Made by a program: the position numbers and the translations under genes. Source: an uncultured Desulfobacterales bacterium (GTDB taxonomy: Bacteria; Desulfobacterota; Desulfobacteria; Desulfobacterales; SpSt-501). From it: 64,000 bases of DNA. Positions 43,627 to 53,913 of this stretch are shown here, piece by piece. Positions within the stretch are counted from its first letter, which is position 1. Each line of letters opens with the position of its first letter. The notes below the pieces were generated by a model that worked only from the letters and a program-made list of their open reading frames with translations, searched no databases and was not told the origin of the DNA. The stretch covers positions 1 to 64,000 of the forward strand of contig CALIUY010000019.1 of NCBI GenBank assembly GCA_938048455.1, given 5' to 3'.

Positions 43627-45225
43627 ATGAACCGCGATCAGCAGCAGCTCGCCGAGGGGATCCTGTTCACCGACGAGTACCAGCTCACCATGGCCCAGAT
43701 GTATTTCCGCCAGGGCCTGCACGAGACCCCCGCCCAGTTCGACTACTTTTTCCGCGACTACCCGGACTACGGAGCCCACAAGGCCGGGTTCTGCGTTTTC
43801 GCCGGACTGGACTGGCTGCTCGATTGGATGGCGGAGGCCCGCTTCGGGCCGGCCGAAATCGATTGCCTCCGCTCCCAGACCGGACGGGCGGGAAGACCGC
43901 TCTTCGCCGCCGATTTCCTCGCCTGGCTCGAGCGCAACGGTTCCTTCGATGCCCTTTCTCTGCGTGCCGTCGCCGAAGGACGCGTGGTCCACCCCAACGT
44001 GCCGCTCGTCGTGGTGACCGGCCCGCTCGCGACGGCCCAGGTGCTGGAAACGGCGCTCTTGAACCAGCTGAACTATCAGACCCTGATCGCGACCAAAGCG
44101 GCCCGCATCCGCGAAAGCGGTCGCGGGCAGCTCGTCATCGAGTTCGGAGCCCGCCGCGGCCACGGCAAGGGCGTGATCGCCGGGGCGCGGGCCGCCCTGA
44201 TCGGGGGGGCCGACTACACCTCGAACGTGGGGATCTCCCATGTTCTGGGCCTTCCCCCCAAAGGCACCCACGCCCACAGCATGGTGCAGGCCTTTCTCGC
44301 CTTGGGGATGAGCGAGCTTGACGCCTTCCGCGCTTTCGCCGAGACTTACCCCGACGATTGCGTGCTGCTCGTGGACACCATCGACACCCTGGGCTCGGGA
44401 ATTCCCAACGCCATCCGGGTCTTCGAAGAGCTCCGACGCCGGGGGCACCGGCCGGTGGGGATCCGCCTGGACTCGGGGGATCTGGCGCACCTGAGCCTGC
44501 AGGCGGCCCGGATGCTCGATGCGGCCGGGTTCTCCGACACGACGATCTTTCTTTCGAACGAACTCGACGAGCTGAACATCTGGCAGATCCTCACCCAGAT
44601 CGCCGAGGAGGCCAGCCGCAACGGGGTGGACGCCGACCGCATCCTCGGCCGTCTCGCCTACGGCGTGGGGACCCGCCTGGTGACTTCCGCGGGAGACGCG
44701 GCACTGAGCGGCGTCTACAAGCTGGTGGCGCTGCGGCGCGAGGGGAAGTGGGTTCCGGCGATGAAACTCTCCGAGTCCCCCTCGAAAATCCCCATCCCCG
44801 GGGACAAGCGCGTCTGGCGCCTTTACGACCGGCGGGGCAAGGCGACGGCCGATCTTGTGGCGACCCGCGAGGAGGACCCCACCGTGCAGGAGGAGCTCGT
44901 CCTGCGGCACCCCAACGAGGCGAGTCTCCAGCGCCGAATGCGCCGCGGCGAGATCCAGGCGGCGGAACCGCTGCTCGAGGAGGTGCTCCAAGAGGGACGA
45001 CGGCCGTCGGCCCGGCCTTCGCTCGAGGAGCTGCGCTCCCGGCGCCGGGCGGATGTGGAGCGGCTCGACCCGGGGGTCAAGCGGCTCATGAACCCGCACA
45101 TCTACCACGTTTCGCTCTCGGAGAGGATGTGGCAGCGCAAGCAGCGGTTGATCGCCTCGATGCGCGCCGGCTTGCCGCGGCGTGAGGACCCCTCCTCCGG
45201 CTCCTCCCCGTCTACTTCCGTTTGA
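43627..45225 (+). CDS. pncB: Nicotinate phosphoribosyltransferase
   Basis: A 532-residue enzyme that makes nicotinate mononucleotide from nicotinate and PRPP in the NAD salvage (Preiss-Handler) pathway. Motifs include [75 protein letters not shown] and LLVDTIDT with [12 protein letters not shown] at the phosphoribosyl site. Length fits the long bacterial form. AAGGGGG lies eight bases before the ATG at 43627. Its 3' end overlaps the convergent DUF2179 gene by 14 bases. Confidence 0.94.
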   Translation: MNRDQQQLAEGILFTDEYQLTMAQMYFRQGLHETPAQFDYFFRDYPDYGAHKAGFCVFAGLDWLLDWMAEARFGPAEIDCLRSQTGRAGRPLFAADFLAWLERNGSFDALSLRAVAEGRVVHPNVPLVVVTGPLATAQVLETALLNQLNYQTLIATKAARIRESGRGQLVIEFGARRGHGKGVIAGARAALIGGADYTSNVGISHVLGLPPKGTHAHSMVQAFLALGMSELDAFRAFAETYPDDCVLLVDTIDTLGSGIPNAIRVFEELRRRGHRPVGIRLDSGDLAHLSLQAARMLDAAGFSDTTIFLSNELDELNIWQILTQIAEEASRNGVDADRILGRLAYGVGTRLVTSAGDAALSGVYKLVALRREGKWVPAMKLSESPSKIPIPGDKRVWRLYDRRGKATADLVATREEDPTVQEELVLRHPNEASLQRRMRRGEIQAAEPLLEEVLQEGRRPSARPSLEELRSRRRADVERLDPGVKRLMNPHIYHVSLSERMWQRKQRLIASMRAGLPRREDPSSGSSPSTSV

Positions 45226-45775
45226 AGACCGAGCGCCAGCCGCCGCGCGCCGCCGCATCCGCCCGCGGGAAGCGGCAGATGTCGCGCGGCATGTCCGTGA
45301 CCCAGAACGCTTCGGGGTCTTCCCGCGAGACCGTCTCGAGCCAGCGCGGCAGATCGCGCCGGCGGCAGGCGATGTAGAGTTCGTCGATCGGGCCCTGCAG
45401 GCCCTCGCCGTGGAAGAGGGTCACCGGCTGCCCCTCGGCGCGCAACCGCCGGGCGATCTCCGCTCCGGCCCGGCGGGTGAAGACCCGAAGCACGATGTGG
45501 CCGAGAGCGATCCGGCGCTCGAGAGCGATTCCCAGGAAATTCCCGGTGGCGAAGCCGAAGGCGTAGAAGAGGGCGAGCAGCGGCTGGGTGCGCACCTGCT
45601 GGACGACCGTGCTCACCACCCAGATCCAGATCAGGATTTCGAAGATCGCCAGGAAAAAGGCGGCGGCGCTGCGGCCCTGGACGGTGATGATCGTGCGCAC
45701 CGTGCCGAGGGAGACATCGCCGATGCGGGCGAAAAAGATGATCAGGCCGGTAAGCAGGGTCTCGGAGTCGAACAT
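45212..45775 (-). CDS. DUF2179/UPF0316 membrane protein
   Basis: A 187-residue protein. Two or three transmembrane helices lie in the first 85 residues ([57 protein letters not shown]). They are followed by a cytoplasmic DUF2179-like domain ([48 protein letters not shown]). This architecture is UPF0316; no biochemical function is established for it. It is transcribed convergently with pncB and divergently from the DadA-like oxidase. Confidence 0.85.
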   Translation of the reverse strand: MFDSETLLTGLIIFFARIGDVSLGTVRTIITVQGRSAAAFFLAIFEILIWIWVVSTVVQQVRTQPLLALFYAFGFATGNFLGIALERRIALGHIVLRVFTRRAGAEIARRLRAEGQPVTLFHGEGLQGPIDELYIACRRRDLPRWLETVSREDPEAFWVTDMPRDICRFPRADAAARGGWRSVFKRK

Positions 45776-45898
45776 GAGGTGCCTGAGGGGTGCAGAGGCA
45801 ACGCCGCGGGTCCGTCAAGAGAGCCGCGCGAGTTCTTGCAGAAACGACAACCGAAGTCAACCGCGGCGGCCGGTGCGGTTGAGGGGGAAGATCGGGCG

Positions 45899-47143
45899 AT
45901 GAAAGCCGAGCGGGTGCTCGTCGTCGGAGGGGGCGTCATCGGTCTCGCCTGCGCCTCTTTCCTGCGCCGTGCCGGATGCCGGGTCGAGCTCCTGGAACGG
46001 GAAACCGTCGGCGCCGGGGCTTCCCGCGGCAACTGCGGCCTCCTTTTCGGAAGCGACCTTGTGCCTCTCTGCCATCCGGGCGCGATCGGACGGGAACTGA
46101 AACTTCTTTTGCGCCGGCGCTCGCCGCTCGCCGTGCGGCCCGCCGCCGATCCTGCGCGCCTCACCTGGTTTCTCCGCTTCTGGCGCAGTTGCCGTCCCGC
46201 ACGGCTTTTTCCTGCGATGCAGGCGCGGGCGGCGATTCTTTCGAGTTCGATCGCCCTCTACGAGGAGTTCTTCGCCCGCCGGACGATCCGGGCCGGCGAG
46301 GAACGGCGCGGGGTGCTGCTTGTGTTCGAAAGCCCCGAGGCCTTCCGCGCCTACGAAGAAACCGCCCGCTTGCTGTCGGCGTGGGGATGTGCGGCCGAAG
46401 CGGTGGCCGCCGGACGTCTGCGGGAGGTCGAACCCGCCCTGCGCGCCGACCTGGCCGGGGGCTGGTGGCAGCGCCGCGATCTTCATGTGCGGCCCGAACG
46501 GCTCCTGGCCTCTTGGAAGCAAGAGGCCCTGGAGGCCGGGGTCGCCCTCCGCGAAGGTTGCACCGTTTTGGGGTTCCGTCGTCGAGGGGAGCGGATCGAG
46601 GCGGTGCGCACGACCTGGGGCGATCACGAGGCCGATCAGGTGATTCTCGCCGCCGGGGCCTGGACGGCGCCTCTCGCGCGGCGGGCGGGATGGCGGCCGC
46701 CGATTCAGCCGGGCAAGGGCTACAGCCGCACCTTTCCCCGCAGCGGCCGGCCCCCGGCGATCCCCTGTTACCTCTACGACCGACGCGTCGTCGTGACCCC
46801 CTTCGCCGACGGGATCCGCCTCGGCGGAACGATGGAGTTCGCGGGCTTCGACCTTTCCCTGAACCCCGCGCGCCTGGATGCCTTGTCGCGGGCCGCGGCG
46901 GCGGGACTCGAAAAACCTCCGGAAGGTCCCGGCGAGTCCTGGGCCGGCCTTCGTCCCCTGAGTCCCGATGATCTGCCGCTGATCGGCCCGGTCCCCGGGC
47001 GGCGCAACCTCTGGATCGCCTCCGGCCACGGGATGCTCGGACTCACGACGGCCCCCGCCACCGGCCGACTGATCGCCGAGCTGGTGACGGGGGCCGCACC
47101 GCACATCGATCCGCAGCCCTTCAGCCCGCGGCGCTTTCGCTGA
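45899..47143 (+). CDS. DadA-like FAD-dependent amino-acid oxidoreductase
   Basis: A 414-residue flavoprotein of the DAO family (D-amino acid dehydrogenase / glycine oxidase group). The FAD-binding motif [20 protein letters not shown] is at the N terminus, followed by [15 protein letters not shown], the substrate-domain [32 protein letters not shown], and near the C terminus [17 protein letters not shown] with [18 protein letters not shown]. No signal peptide or membrane helix is present. It would oxidise an amino acid to a 2-oxoacid and ammonia, passing electrons to quinone or another acceptor. Substrate stereochemistry is not predictable. The 3' end overlaps the convergent chemoreceptor gene by 23 bases. 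Confidence 0.88.
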   Translation: MKAERVLVVGGGVIGLACASFLRRAGCRVELLERETVGAGASRGNCGLLFGSDLVPLCHPGAIGRELKLLLRRRSPLAVRPAADPARLTWFLRFWRSCRPARLFPAMQARAAILSSSIALYEEFFARRTIRAGEERRGVLLVFESPEAFRAYEETARLLSAWGCAAEAVAAGRLREVEPALRADLAGGWWQRRDLHVRPERLLASWKQEALEAGVALREGCTVLGFRRRGERIEAVRTTWGDHEADQVILAAGAWTAPLARRAGWRPPIQPGKGYSRTFPRSGRPPAIPCYLYDRRVVVTPFADGIRLGGTMEFAGFDLSLNPARLDALSRAAAAGLEKPPEGPGESWAGLRPLSPDDLPLIGPVPGRRNLWIASGHGMLGLTTAPATGRLIAELVTGAAPHIDPQPFSPRRFR

Positions 47144-48953
47144 CCGGCTCCGCGGCGGAGAGCTCCCCCGGGGACTTCCGGCGGCGCGAAGGCGCTTTTT
47201 CCGCAGCGGCCGATGTCCCGCCGCCGACCAAGGCCACGAGTTCCCCGACGAGGCCGCTCAGGGTCTCGGCCTGGTGGCTCATCTCGCTTGCTGCGCCGGC
47301 CGATTCTTCGGCGCCGGCGGCGTTCTGCTGGACGCTGCGATCCATTTCGGCGACCGCGCGGTTGATCTGCTCGATTCCCTGCGCCTGCTCGTCGGAGGCG
47401 GCGGCGATTTCGCGCAGCAGCTCCCCCACCTTCCGCGTGCGGTCGGCCACCGCGGCGAACTCATCGTTGGTCTGCTTCACCTCGGCCGCTCCCTCGCGGA
47501 TGGTGGCCACGGTGCTTTCGATCAGACCGGCCGTGTTGCGCGCCGCCTCGGCCGCCCGCAGCGCAAGCGCCCGGACCTCGTCGGCGACCACGGCGAAGCC
47601 CGCCCCCGCCTGACCCGCGCGGGCCGCCTCCACCGCGGCGTTCAACGCCAGGAGGTTGGTCTGGAAGGCGATTTCGTCGATCGTCTTGATGATGCGCGAG
47701 GTCTCCTCGCTCGAACGGGTGATCTCGGCCATGGCGCGGTTGAGACGCGTCATCGAAGCGCCGGAGGTTTCAACGGCCCGGTTCGCCTCTTGCATGAGTC
47801 GGTCGGCCTCGCGGCCGTGATCGGCGTTCTGCCGGGTCATCGAGGACATCTCTTCGAGCGAAGAGGTGGTCTCCTCGAGCGAGGCCGCCTGAGCCGCGGA
47901 TTGCTGAGCGAGGCTCTGGCTCGCCGTGGACACCTGGGCCGCGGCGGCGCTCACCTCGGATGCGCCCCGGTTGAGCCGGGTCACGATGCCCTGGATGGGC
48001 CGCTCGATCTCGCGCCGCACCATCCAGGCGATCAGCCCGGCCACGGCCGCGGCGACCGCCAGCACGACCGCGGCGAGGATGTTGCGCAATTGCCGGGCCG
48101 GGGCGAGGATTTCGGACATCGGCTGCAGGACGGCGAGCGACCAGCCGGCGGAGGCGATGGTCCCGAAGCTCAGCAGGTATTCGCCCTCTTCGAGAGAGAC
48201 GGTGAGCATGCCTTCGCCTCCGGCGCCGAGGGCTTCGGCGAGCGGGGCCAGGCCGGGGACGTCCTTCAGGCCCTGTTTCATCACCCGCGTCGCCTCCGGG
48301 TGGCTGATGAACCGGCCCTTGGCGTCCACGATGCACACGTAGCCTTTCTCGCCGACCCGAATGCGGGAGGCCATTTCGTTCAACGCGCTCAGCCGCCATC
48401 CGAGAGCCGCGACCCCCATCGTGCGCTCCTGATGGGTCAGGGCGGTTGCGATCGTAAGCACGCCGCCGCCGTCGGCCGCCGCGTGAACCTCGCCGATGAC
48501 CGGCTCCCGCCCCCCCCGGGCGCGGCGGTAGACCTCCTCGGAGGCGACCGTCTTGCCCTTGAAGGCGCCCTTCACCGTGTCGCCGACCACCGTCCCTTGG
48601 TCGTCGGTCACGTAGAAGAAGGCATAGGTCTGGGAATCGTGGAACACGGTCGAGTTCATGTTCAGCTTGAAGTCGGCGAGATCGTAGATGCCGCTGTCGG
48701 CGATCGACTTGATCATGTCGACGAGGGTCGCATCCCGCAGGGCGGCGTTTTTGAGCAGATCGGTCTGCTCGCGCACGATCTGGGTGATCTGCCCGGTCAC
48801 CACCGCGCGCATGTCTTCGAGCCCTTCGCGGGCGAGACGTTCCATGGCTTTCGAGGACCACAGGACGCTGAAGGCGCCCACCCCCAGCAGGGGCAGGGCG
48901 AGCAGGACGAGGCCTCCGAAGACGAGTTTTTTCCCTAAACTGAACCGGCTCAT
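47121..48953 (-). CDS. Methyl-accepting chemotaxis protein with periplasmic Cache domain
   Basis: A 610-residue chemoreceptor. A transmembrane helix at about 12-32 is followed by a periplasmic double-Cache-like sensor (about 35-285, with [19 protein letters not shown] typical of Cache strands), a second helix at about 290-313, a HAMP-like segment and the signalling hairpin. The tip reads [20 protein letters not shown] then [20 protein letters not shown], the highly conserved CheA/CheW contact. Residues like [20 protein letters not shown] are typical of methylation helices. The C terminus has no CheR-docking pentapeptide. No other chemotaxis genes are nearby; the ligand is unknown, though small organic acids and amino acids are common for this sensor type. 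Confidence 0.93.
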   Translation of the reverse strand: MSRFSLGKKLVFGGLVLLALPLLGVGAFSVLWSSKAMERLAREGLEDMRAVVTGQITQIVREQTDLLKNAALRDATLVDMIKSIADSGIYDLADFKLNMNSTVFHDSQTYAFFYVTDDQGTVVGDTVKGAFKGKTVASEEVYRRARGGREPVIGEVHAAADGGGVLTIATALTHQERTMGVAALGWRLSALNEMASRIRVGEKGYVCIVDAKGRFISHPEATRVMKQGLKDVPGLAPLAEALGAGGEGMLTVSLEEGEYLLSFGTIASAGWSLAVLQPMSEILAPARQLRNILAAVVLAVAAAVAGLIAWMVRREIERPIQGIVTRLNRGASEVSAAAAQVSTASQSLAQQSAAQAASLEETTSSLEEMSSMTRQNADHGREADRLMQEANRAVETSGASMTRLNRAMAEITRSSEETSRIIKTIDEIAFQTNLLALNAAVEAARAGQAGAGFAVVADEVRALALRAAEAARNTAGLIESTVATIREGAAEVKQTNDEFAAVADRTRKVGELLREIAAASDEQAQGIEQINRAVAEMDRSVQQNAAGAEESAGAASEMSHQAETLSGLVGELVALVGGGTSAAAEKAPSRRRKSPGELSAAEPVSESAAG

Positions 48954-49067
48954 GGCGTTCGCTCTCCTCTGTGGCGGCCGATCGGATTTCCCCTTTTCCC
49001 CGGCTCGCGCCGGAGGGCGAAAGGGTTATCCCTCTTATCGGCCGTCGGGGGGCTTGACTTGAAGGCC

Positions 49068-49091
49068 CCCCCGCCGGGGCCGCGGCGGGGG
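49068..49091 (-). terminator. GC-rich hairpin downstream of trkH
   Basis: CCCCCGCCG (49068-49076), six-base loop, CGGCGGGGG (49083-49091). It lies 18 bases beyond the trkH stop in the direction of transcription but lacks a U-run, so termination strength is uncertain. Confidence 0.45.
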
Positions 49092-49108
49092 AGATCGCGC
49101 AAGGCGGG

Positions 49109-50554
49109 CTACTTGCGGTAGAATTCCGGCACGATCAGGATGAGCAGGGTATAAATCTCCAGGCGCCCCAAGAGCATCAGAGCGATCAGCACCCCCTTGG
49201 CGGCGTCGGCGAGCGGGGCGAATGTCCGGCTGGGGCCGACCGCGCCGAAGCCGGGACCGGTGTTTCCCAGCGCGGTCGCCGCCGCACCGGCGGCGCTCAA
49301 GAGGTCGAGGCCCGAGAGCGATAGCAGGAGGGCTCCCGCGGCGAAGAGAAGCACGTAGAGGGCCGCGAAGCCGAGGATGCTGTGGGCGATCTCCTCGGTC
49401 ACCGGCCGTCCGCCGAGCTTCAGGCGGCTTACCGCATGGGGGTGGATCAAGAGGTAGAGTTCGCGGTAGCAGTGTTTGAGGGCGACGATCACCCGCAGGC
49501 ACTTCATGCCGCCGCCCGTCGAGCCGGCACAGGCGCCGATGAACATACAGCCGAAGAGAAGAAAGCGGGCGGCGTCGGGCCAGCGGTCATAGTCGGCCGT
49601 CGTGTACCCCGTGGTCGTGAGGATCGAGACGACCTGGAAGGCGCCGTAGCGCAGCGCTTCCCCCCAGCCGTCGTAAACCGTGCCGTGAATCGTCGCGGCC
49701 ACCGCCACGACCAACGCCGCGACCAGCACGAGGTAGAAGCGGCACTCGGCGTCGCGCCAGAAGGCGAGCCCTTCACCCCGCAGCAGGCGGTAGTGCAAGG
49801 AAAAATTGATGCCCGCAAGGACCATGAACCCCAAGATCACGAGATCGACATCGAGCCTGTCGTATTGCGCGATCGAGGCGTTCCAGGGGGAGAAGCCGCC
49901 CGTCGGCAGGGTGGTGAGCGCATGGTTGACGGCGTCGAAGAGTCCCATGCCGCCCGCGGCGAGCACGGCCGTCTCGGCCGCGGTGAAGAGGACGTAAACC
50001 TTCCAGAGAACCTTCGCCGTGTCGCGCATGTGGGGCCGAAGCCGGTCCGGGACGGGGGTCGGGGCTTCGGCCTTGTAGAGCTGCATGCCGCCCACCTTCA
50101 GAAAAGGCAGGATGGCGATCGAGAGCACGATGATCCCCATGCCGCCCAGCCACTGGATGAAACTGCGCCAGACGACGAGGCTGCGCGGCAGGACTTCGAT
50201 GTCGGCGAGAATCGTCGACCCCGTCGTGGTGAATCCCGAGACGGACTCGAAGAGAGCGTCGGTCCAGGAGAGGCCCAACGCGAAGCGGAAGGGGAGAGCC
50301 CCGAAGACCGCGGCCGCCATCCAAGCGCAGGAGACGATCGCCATGCCTTCGCGGGGCGTAAGCACCTCGGCCTGTTGGCGGCGGAAAAGCAGGTGCAGGC
50401 CGAGCCCGCAGCCGAGGGTCAGCGCGGCCGAGAGCGAAAACGACCTCACCGCGGTTTCCCCCCAGAGGAGGGCGAGGCCGAGCGGCAGCAAGAGGGTTGC
50501 ACCGATGACGAGCGCCAGCAGGCCCGTCACGTGGAGCACATACCCCCAGTGCAT
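49109..50554 (-). CDS. trkH: Potassium uptake channel subunit TrkH
   Basis: A 481-residue membrane protein of the Trk/Ktr/HKT superfamily importing K+ (or Na+). Four filter loops can be seen, each with its conserved Gly: VSGFTTTGST, LPTGGFSPWN, CAGSTGGGMK and ALGNTGPGFG. About ten hydrophobic helices surround them. Its ATG shares one base with the TGA of trkA (TGATG), so translation is coupled and the two products form the TrkAH system. The GSTGGG form of the third loop suggests K+ selectivity. Confidence 0.93.
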   Translation of the reverse strand: MHWGYVLHVTGLLALVIGATLLLPLGLALLWGETAVRSFSLSAALTLGCGLGLHLLFRRQQAEVLTPREGMAIVSCAWMAAAVFGALPFRFALGLSWTDALFESVSGFTTTGSTILADIEVLPRSLVVWRSFIQWLGGMGIIVLSIAILPFLKVGGMQLYKAEAPTPVPDRLRPHMRDTAKVLWKVYVLFTAAETAVLAAGGMGLFDAVNHALTTLPTGGFSPWNASIAQYDRLDVDLVILGFMVLAGINFSLHYRLLRGEGLAFWRDAECRFYLVLVAALVVAVAATIHGTVYDGWGEALRYGAFQVVSILTTTGYTTADYDRWPDAARFLLFGCMFIGACAGSTGGGMKCLRVIVALKHCYRELYLLIHPHAVSRLKLGGRPVTEEIAHSILGFAALYVLLFAAGALLLSLSGLDLLSAAGAAATALGNTGPGFGAVGPSRTFAPLADAAKGVLIALMLLGRLEIYTLLILIVPEFYRK

Positions 50555-51918
50555 CAGAAATACTCCAGTTTGACCGCGAGCAGCCGTTCGATGCGCGGTA
50601 CGGCCTCGCGCAGGGCGAAGAGAATCACGCGGTCTCCCGGCTCGACCACGCTTTCGCCTGTGGGCAGGATGATGCGACCGTCGCGGATGACGGCTGCGAC
50701 CATGGCCCCTTTGGGGAAATCGATCGATCGCAGCGGCCGCCCGACGATGTCCGAGGTTTCGAGCGCGACCGCCTCGAGCACCTCGGCTTGCTCGCCCTGG
50801 ATCGCCATGGCCGAGAGGACTTTGCCTTTGCGGATGTGCTGCAGGATGGAGTTGATCGCCGAAAGGCGGGGGCTGACGACCTGCTCGATCCCGATCGCTT
50901 TCATCAGCGGGAAATAGCTGAACTTGTCGATCTTGCAGATCGCCTTGTCGACGCCCAGGCGCGAGGCGAGCAGCGCGGTCAGGATGTTCGTCTCCTCGTC
51001 CTGGGTCACGGTGACGATCAGGTCCATGTCGCGGACGTTTTCCTCCTGGAGCAGGTCCTGGTCGGAGCCGTCGCCGCAGAGCACGACGGTGCGGCGAAGC
51101 TTTCCGGCGAGCAGCGCACAGCGGTCGGCGTTCTTCTCGATCACCTTGGTGGCGATCCCCTGGTCCTCAAGCCGGGCGGCAAGTCGAAAGCCGATGCGCC
51201 CGCCGCCCACGATCAGCACCCGCCGGATCGGCGATTCCCGTTTGCCGAAAAAAGCGAGGTTGTCGAAGAGCCGCTCTTCCTCGCTGATGAAGTAGGCGAG
51301 GTCGCCGGGGCGGAGCCGATCCTTGCCGCGGGGAACGATCAGGCGGTTGTCGCGGACGAGGGCGGCGATCAGGGGGCGCACCGGGCCGGACATTCCCGGC
51401 AGCTCCGCAAGCCGCATCCCGGCGAGCGGGGAACGGGTGTCGATGGCGATGCCCACGAGCTTGATTCTTCCGCCCTCGAAGCTGCCCACGTCCACGGCCC
51501 CGGGGACGCTCATCAGCTCGAGGATGGTGTGCACCACCTCCGTCTCCGGGTTGATGATCGTCTGGATGTGGGGCGGTTTTTCCCGCAAGGGGACGGCGAA
51601 TTCGTCGTAGGACTCGTCGCGGATGCGGGCGATCTTGGTCGTGTGGGGGGCGAGGAGATCGGCCGCCATGCAGGCGACGAGATTCGTCTCGTCGCGGTCG
51701 GTCACGGCGAGAAGGATGTCGGCGCCGCGGATCCCGGCCTCGCGCAACACGTTGGGGTTGCTGCCCGAGCCGAGAATCGTCTGGACGTCGAGATGATCCT
51801 CGACCCGCCGGAGGGCCTCCGGGCTGTCATCGACGAGGACGACGTCTTTTTCCTCGAGGGAGAGCTGGCGGGCGATATGAAAGCCGACTTCCCCCGCGCC
51901 GACGATCACGATTTTCAT
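50554..51918 (-). CDS. trkA: Trk potassium system regulatory protein TrkA
   Basis: A 454-residue cytoplasmic gating protein with two RCK units. The first nucleotide-binding domain starts IVIVGAGEVGFHIARQLSLE with the acidic end LVDDSPEALRRVEDHLDVQT. The second starts VLIVGGGRIGFRLAARLED with VIEKNADRCALLAGKL. Each is followed by a RCK-C domain (VVHTILELMSVPGAVDVGSF; VLEAVALETSDIVGRPLRSI). NAD(H) and ATP/ADP binding gate the TrkH channel in this family. The gene precedes trkH with a one-base overlap. Confidence 0.94.
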   Translation of the reverse strand: MKIVIVGAGEVGFHIARQLSLEEKDVVLVDDSPEALRRVEDHLDVQTILGSGSNPNVLREAGIRGADILLAVTDRDETNLVACMAADLLAPHTTKIARIRDESYDEFAVPLREKPPHIQTIINPETEVVHTILELMSVPGAVDVGSFEGGRIKLVGIAIDTRSPLAGMRLAELPGMSGPVRPLIAALVRDNRLIVPRGKDRLRPGDLAYFISEEERLFDNLAFFGKRESPIRRVLIVGGGRIGFRLAARLEDQGIATKVIEKNADRCALLAGKLRRTVVLCGDGSDQDLLQEENVRDMDLIVTVTQDEETNILTALLASRLGVDKAICKIDKFSYFPLMKAIGIEQVVSPRLSAINSILQHIRKGKVLSAMAIQGEQAEVLEAVALETSDIVGRPLRSIDFPKGAMVAAVIRDGRIILPTGESVVEPGDRVILFALREAVPRIERLLAVKLEYF

Positions 51919-52007
51919 GCTGTCCTGCCGCGCAAGGTCCTCCGGCGGAGCGGGAGACTATCGCCGGGGCAGAGGGCTGTCAAGGCCGCGGCGGCGGCGT
52001 GCGGAAT

Positions 52008-52679
52008 TCACTCGGCGAGTTTCGGCGATTGCAGCCGGCGCCGCCGGCTCCACTGCAGGCGCACGAATTCGACCGCCGCGGGGATGCCGGGGATGAGCAC
52101 CAAGGCCAGGATCACCAGGCTGAAGTGCTCCTGGATCAGGGGCAGGGTCCCGAATCCGTAGCCCGCGGGGACGAAGAGCAACACCCACAGGGCCGCGCCG
52201 AAGACGTTGAAGAACAGGAAGCGGGGGTAGGCCATGCTGCCGATCCCGGCGACGAAGGGAGCGAACGTGCGGATGATGGGCAGGAAACGGGCGATCACGA
52301 TCGTCTTGCCGCCGTGCCGGCGGTAGAAGGCGTGCGTGCGGTGGAGGTATTCCTTGTTCAGGAATCGGCCGTGATCCTCGTGGAAGACCCGGGGGCCGAC
52401 AAAATGGCCGATCGAGTAATTCACGCTGTCTCCCAGGATGGCGGCGGCGAGCAGGACGGCGATCGCCGCCCCCAAGTCGAGGGCGCCGATCGCGGCCATC
52501 GAGCCCACCGCGAAGAGAAGCGAGTCGCCCGGGAGAAAGGGGGTGACGACGAGGCCGGTTTCGCAGAAGACGATCACGAAGAGGATCGCATAGACCCACA
52601 GACCGTACAACGCGCAGAGATCCTGCAGGTGGCGGTCGATGTGCAGGACGAAATCGACGAGGAAGGAAACGAGTTCCAT
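52008..52679 (-). CDS. DedA family membrane protein
   Basis: A 223-residue DedA/SNARE-associated family protein. Marks of the family are FVIVFCETGLVVTPFLPGDS, LGDSVNYSIGHFVGP, KTIVIARFLPIIRTFAPFVA with the essential Arg and Glu/Asp residues, and a C-terminal helix followed by an Arg-rich tail. These proteins are thought to act as undecaprenyl-phosphate or phospholipid flippases and to support membrane potential. GGGAGGG precedes the ATG. It is 89 bases upstream of nothing coding on the same strand except trkA beyond, so it may be read with trkAH. Confidence 0.9.
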   Translation of the reverse strand: MELVSFLVDFVLHIDRHLQDLCALYGLWVYAILFVIVFCETGLVVTPFLPGDSLLFAVGSMAAIGALDLGAAIAVLLAAAILGDSVNYSIGHFVGPRVFHEDHGRFLNKEYLHRTHAFYRRHGGKTIVIARFLPIIRTFAPFVAGIGSMAYPRFLFFNVFGAALWVLLFVPAGYGFGTLPLIQEHFSLVILALVLIPGIPAAVEFVRLQWSRRRRLQSPKLAE

Positions 52680-52723
52680 GGATGCCCTCCCCGGGAGCAG
52701 CCGCCCCCGGTGGTCGAAACGCG

Positions 52724-52748
52724 ACGTGCCCGGTTTTACCGGGCACGT
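52724..52748. terminator. Perfect hairpin between the Mo enzyme gene and dedA
   Basis: ACGTGCCCGG (52724-52733), TTTTA loop, CCGGGCACGT (52739-52748): a 10-bp stem without mismatch. It could end the leftward glycyl-radical/serine dehydratase transcript, although no U-run follows on either strand. Confidence 0.5.
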
Positions 52749-52788
52749 GAATATACGCTAACACAAGCTTGCGGAAAAGCCAAGCCCT

Positions 52789-53835
52789 TCAACCGACCGT
52801 GACCGTCACTCCGTGTTCCTCGACCCCGTTGTTTCCGTATCCGAGAACGTTCCAGGAGGCGCGGTCCGGCTGCCGCCGGCCCGCACTGTCGCGGGCGCGG
52901 GCGAGAATGCGGGCCGGCCCTTTTGCCGGCGGAGTCCACAGGATCTGCCAGTGGCGCCAGGCGTAACGGACGCTCGGGCCGAGCAGTTCGGCCGCAAGCC
53001 AGGTTGCCCCCCCGTCGCAGGAGACCTCGACCGCCGCGATCTCCTCTTCGCCGGCCCAGGCCGCCCCGAGCACGGGAAAGGGAAGGCCCGCCGGAAGAAG
53101 ATCGCCGGGTTGCGGCCGGAGGATGACCGCTTTGAGGCGCATCGCCGTCACCGGCTCGCCGGAAGAGGGATCCTCGCCTTTCCGGAAGAAGCGATAGACG
53201 CGGTCCATATAAAACCCGTTCCAGGGCCGGTCGAGAACGACGATACGCTTCAACCACTTGACGCAATTCGCTCCGGTCCAGCCGAGCGCGAGGGCGCGCA
53301 AGGGAAACCCATGCTTGAGCGGGAGCGGATCGCCGTTCATTTCCCAGGCGAGGAGCGTCGAGGAAAGGGCTTTCTCGAGAGGAATGCTGCGGATGAAGGG
53401 GACCCCGGCCGCGCCGAGCGGTCGGTCCAGGCCCTCGAAGGCGACATGCGCAGCCGTGGGCTTCAAGCCGGCGGCTGTGAGCACCTCGCGCAACCGCGTT
53501 CCTCCCCAGACGGCGTTTCCCACCCCGCCCAGCGTCCAGGGGTTTCCGGAGGCGCGCTCGGTCAAAAGCGCCCGGCCGTTTCCGGAGCATTCGAGCGTGT
53601 CGGCCGCGATCGCCCGCGGCAGGCGCAGGAGGTCGTCGATTCCGAGCCGGAGCGGCCTTTCCACCTCGCCCTCCACGGAAAGCCGCCAGCGCCGCAGGTC
53701 GACCTTGCGACGGGGGATGGCGCCTTGGTTGCGCGAGAAGAAGACGCGGTTCGCGGTGATCCACGAGAGCAGATGTTCGGGAGGCGTTTCGGCGTTGAGC
53801 GGCTTTTCACTCAAGATGCGCAGGCGAGGGGACAC
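52789..53835 (-). CDS. Sulfite-oxidase-family molybdopterin enzyme, no signal peptide
   Basis: A 348-residue protein of the sulfite oxidase/YedY fold. Typical parts are VFFSRNQGAIPR near the N terminus, the Mo-ligand Cys in DTLECSGNGRALL, GGVGNAVWGGTRLREVL, FIRSIPLEKAL, LAWEMNGDPLPLKHGFPLRA and WLKRIVVLDRPW, followed by a C-terminal dimerisation domain (VEVSCDGGATWLAAELLG). The GTG at 53835 is preferred because GGAGG lies eight bases upstream; a TTG at 53889 would add 18 residues. No Tat or Sec signal is present, which is unusual because most relatives are periplasmic. Substrate unknown (sulfite, or a sulfoxide/N-oxide). It is downstream of the serine dehydratase gene with 78 bases between. 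Confidence 0.82.
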   Translation of the reverse strand: MSPRLRILSEKPLNAETPPEHLLSWITANRVFFSRNQGAIPRRKVDLRRWRLSVEGEVERPLRLGIDDLLRLPRAIAADTLECSGNGRALLTERASGNPWTLGGVGNAVWGGTRLREVLTAAGLKPTAAHVAFEGLDRPLGAAGVPFIRSIPLEKALSSTLLAWEMNGDPLPLKHGFPLRALALGWTGANCVKWLKRIVVLDRPWNGFYMDRVYRFFRKGEDPSSGEPVTAMRLKAVILRPQPGDLLPAGLPFPVLGAAWAGEEEIAAVEVSCDGGATWLAAELLGPSVRYAWRHWQILWTPPAKGPARILARARDSAGRRQPDRASWNVLGYGNNGVEEHGVTVTVG

Positions 53836-53913
53836 GACATCGACCTCCGGAGGTTGTCGCCGCACGGGGAATTGAATCTTCGGTCGCAAGCTTGACCGCA
53901 GGCCAGGGCAAAG

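Noticed and set aside
45857-47104. 415-codon open frame antisense to the DadA-like gene
   Set aside because: The sense strand has a complete FAD-dependent oxidoreductase with motifs at both ends.
48257-48268. GGGGACGTCC inside the chemoreceptor gene
   Set aside because: Matches only the core of the palindromic element, lacks the ATT extension and any inverted partner, and lies in a conserved coding region.
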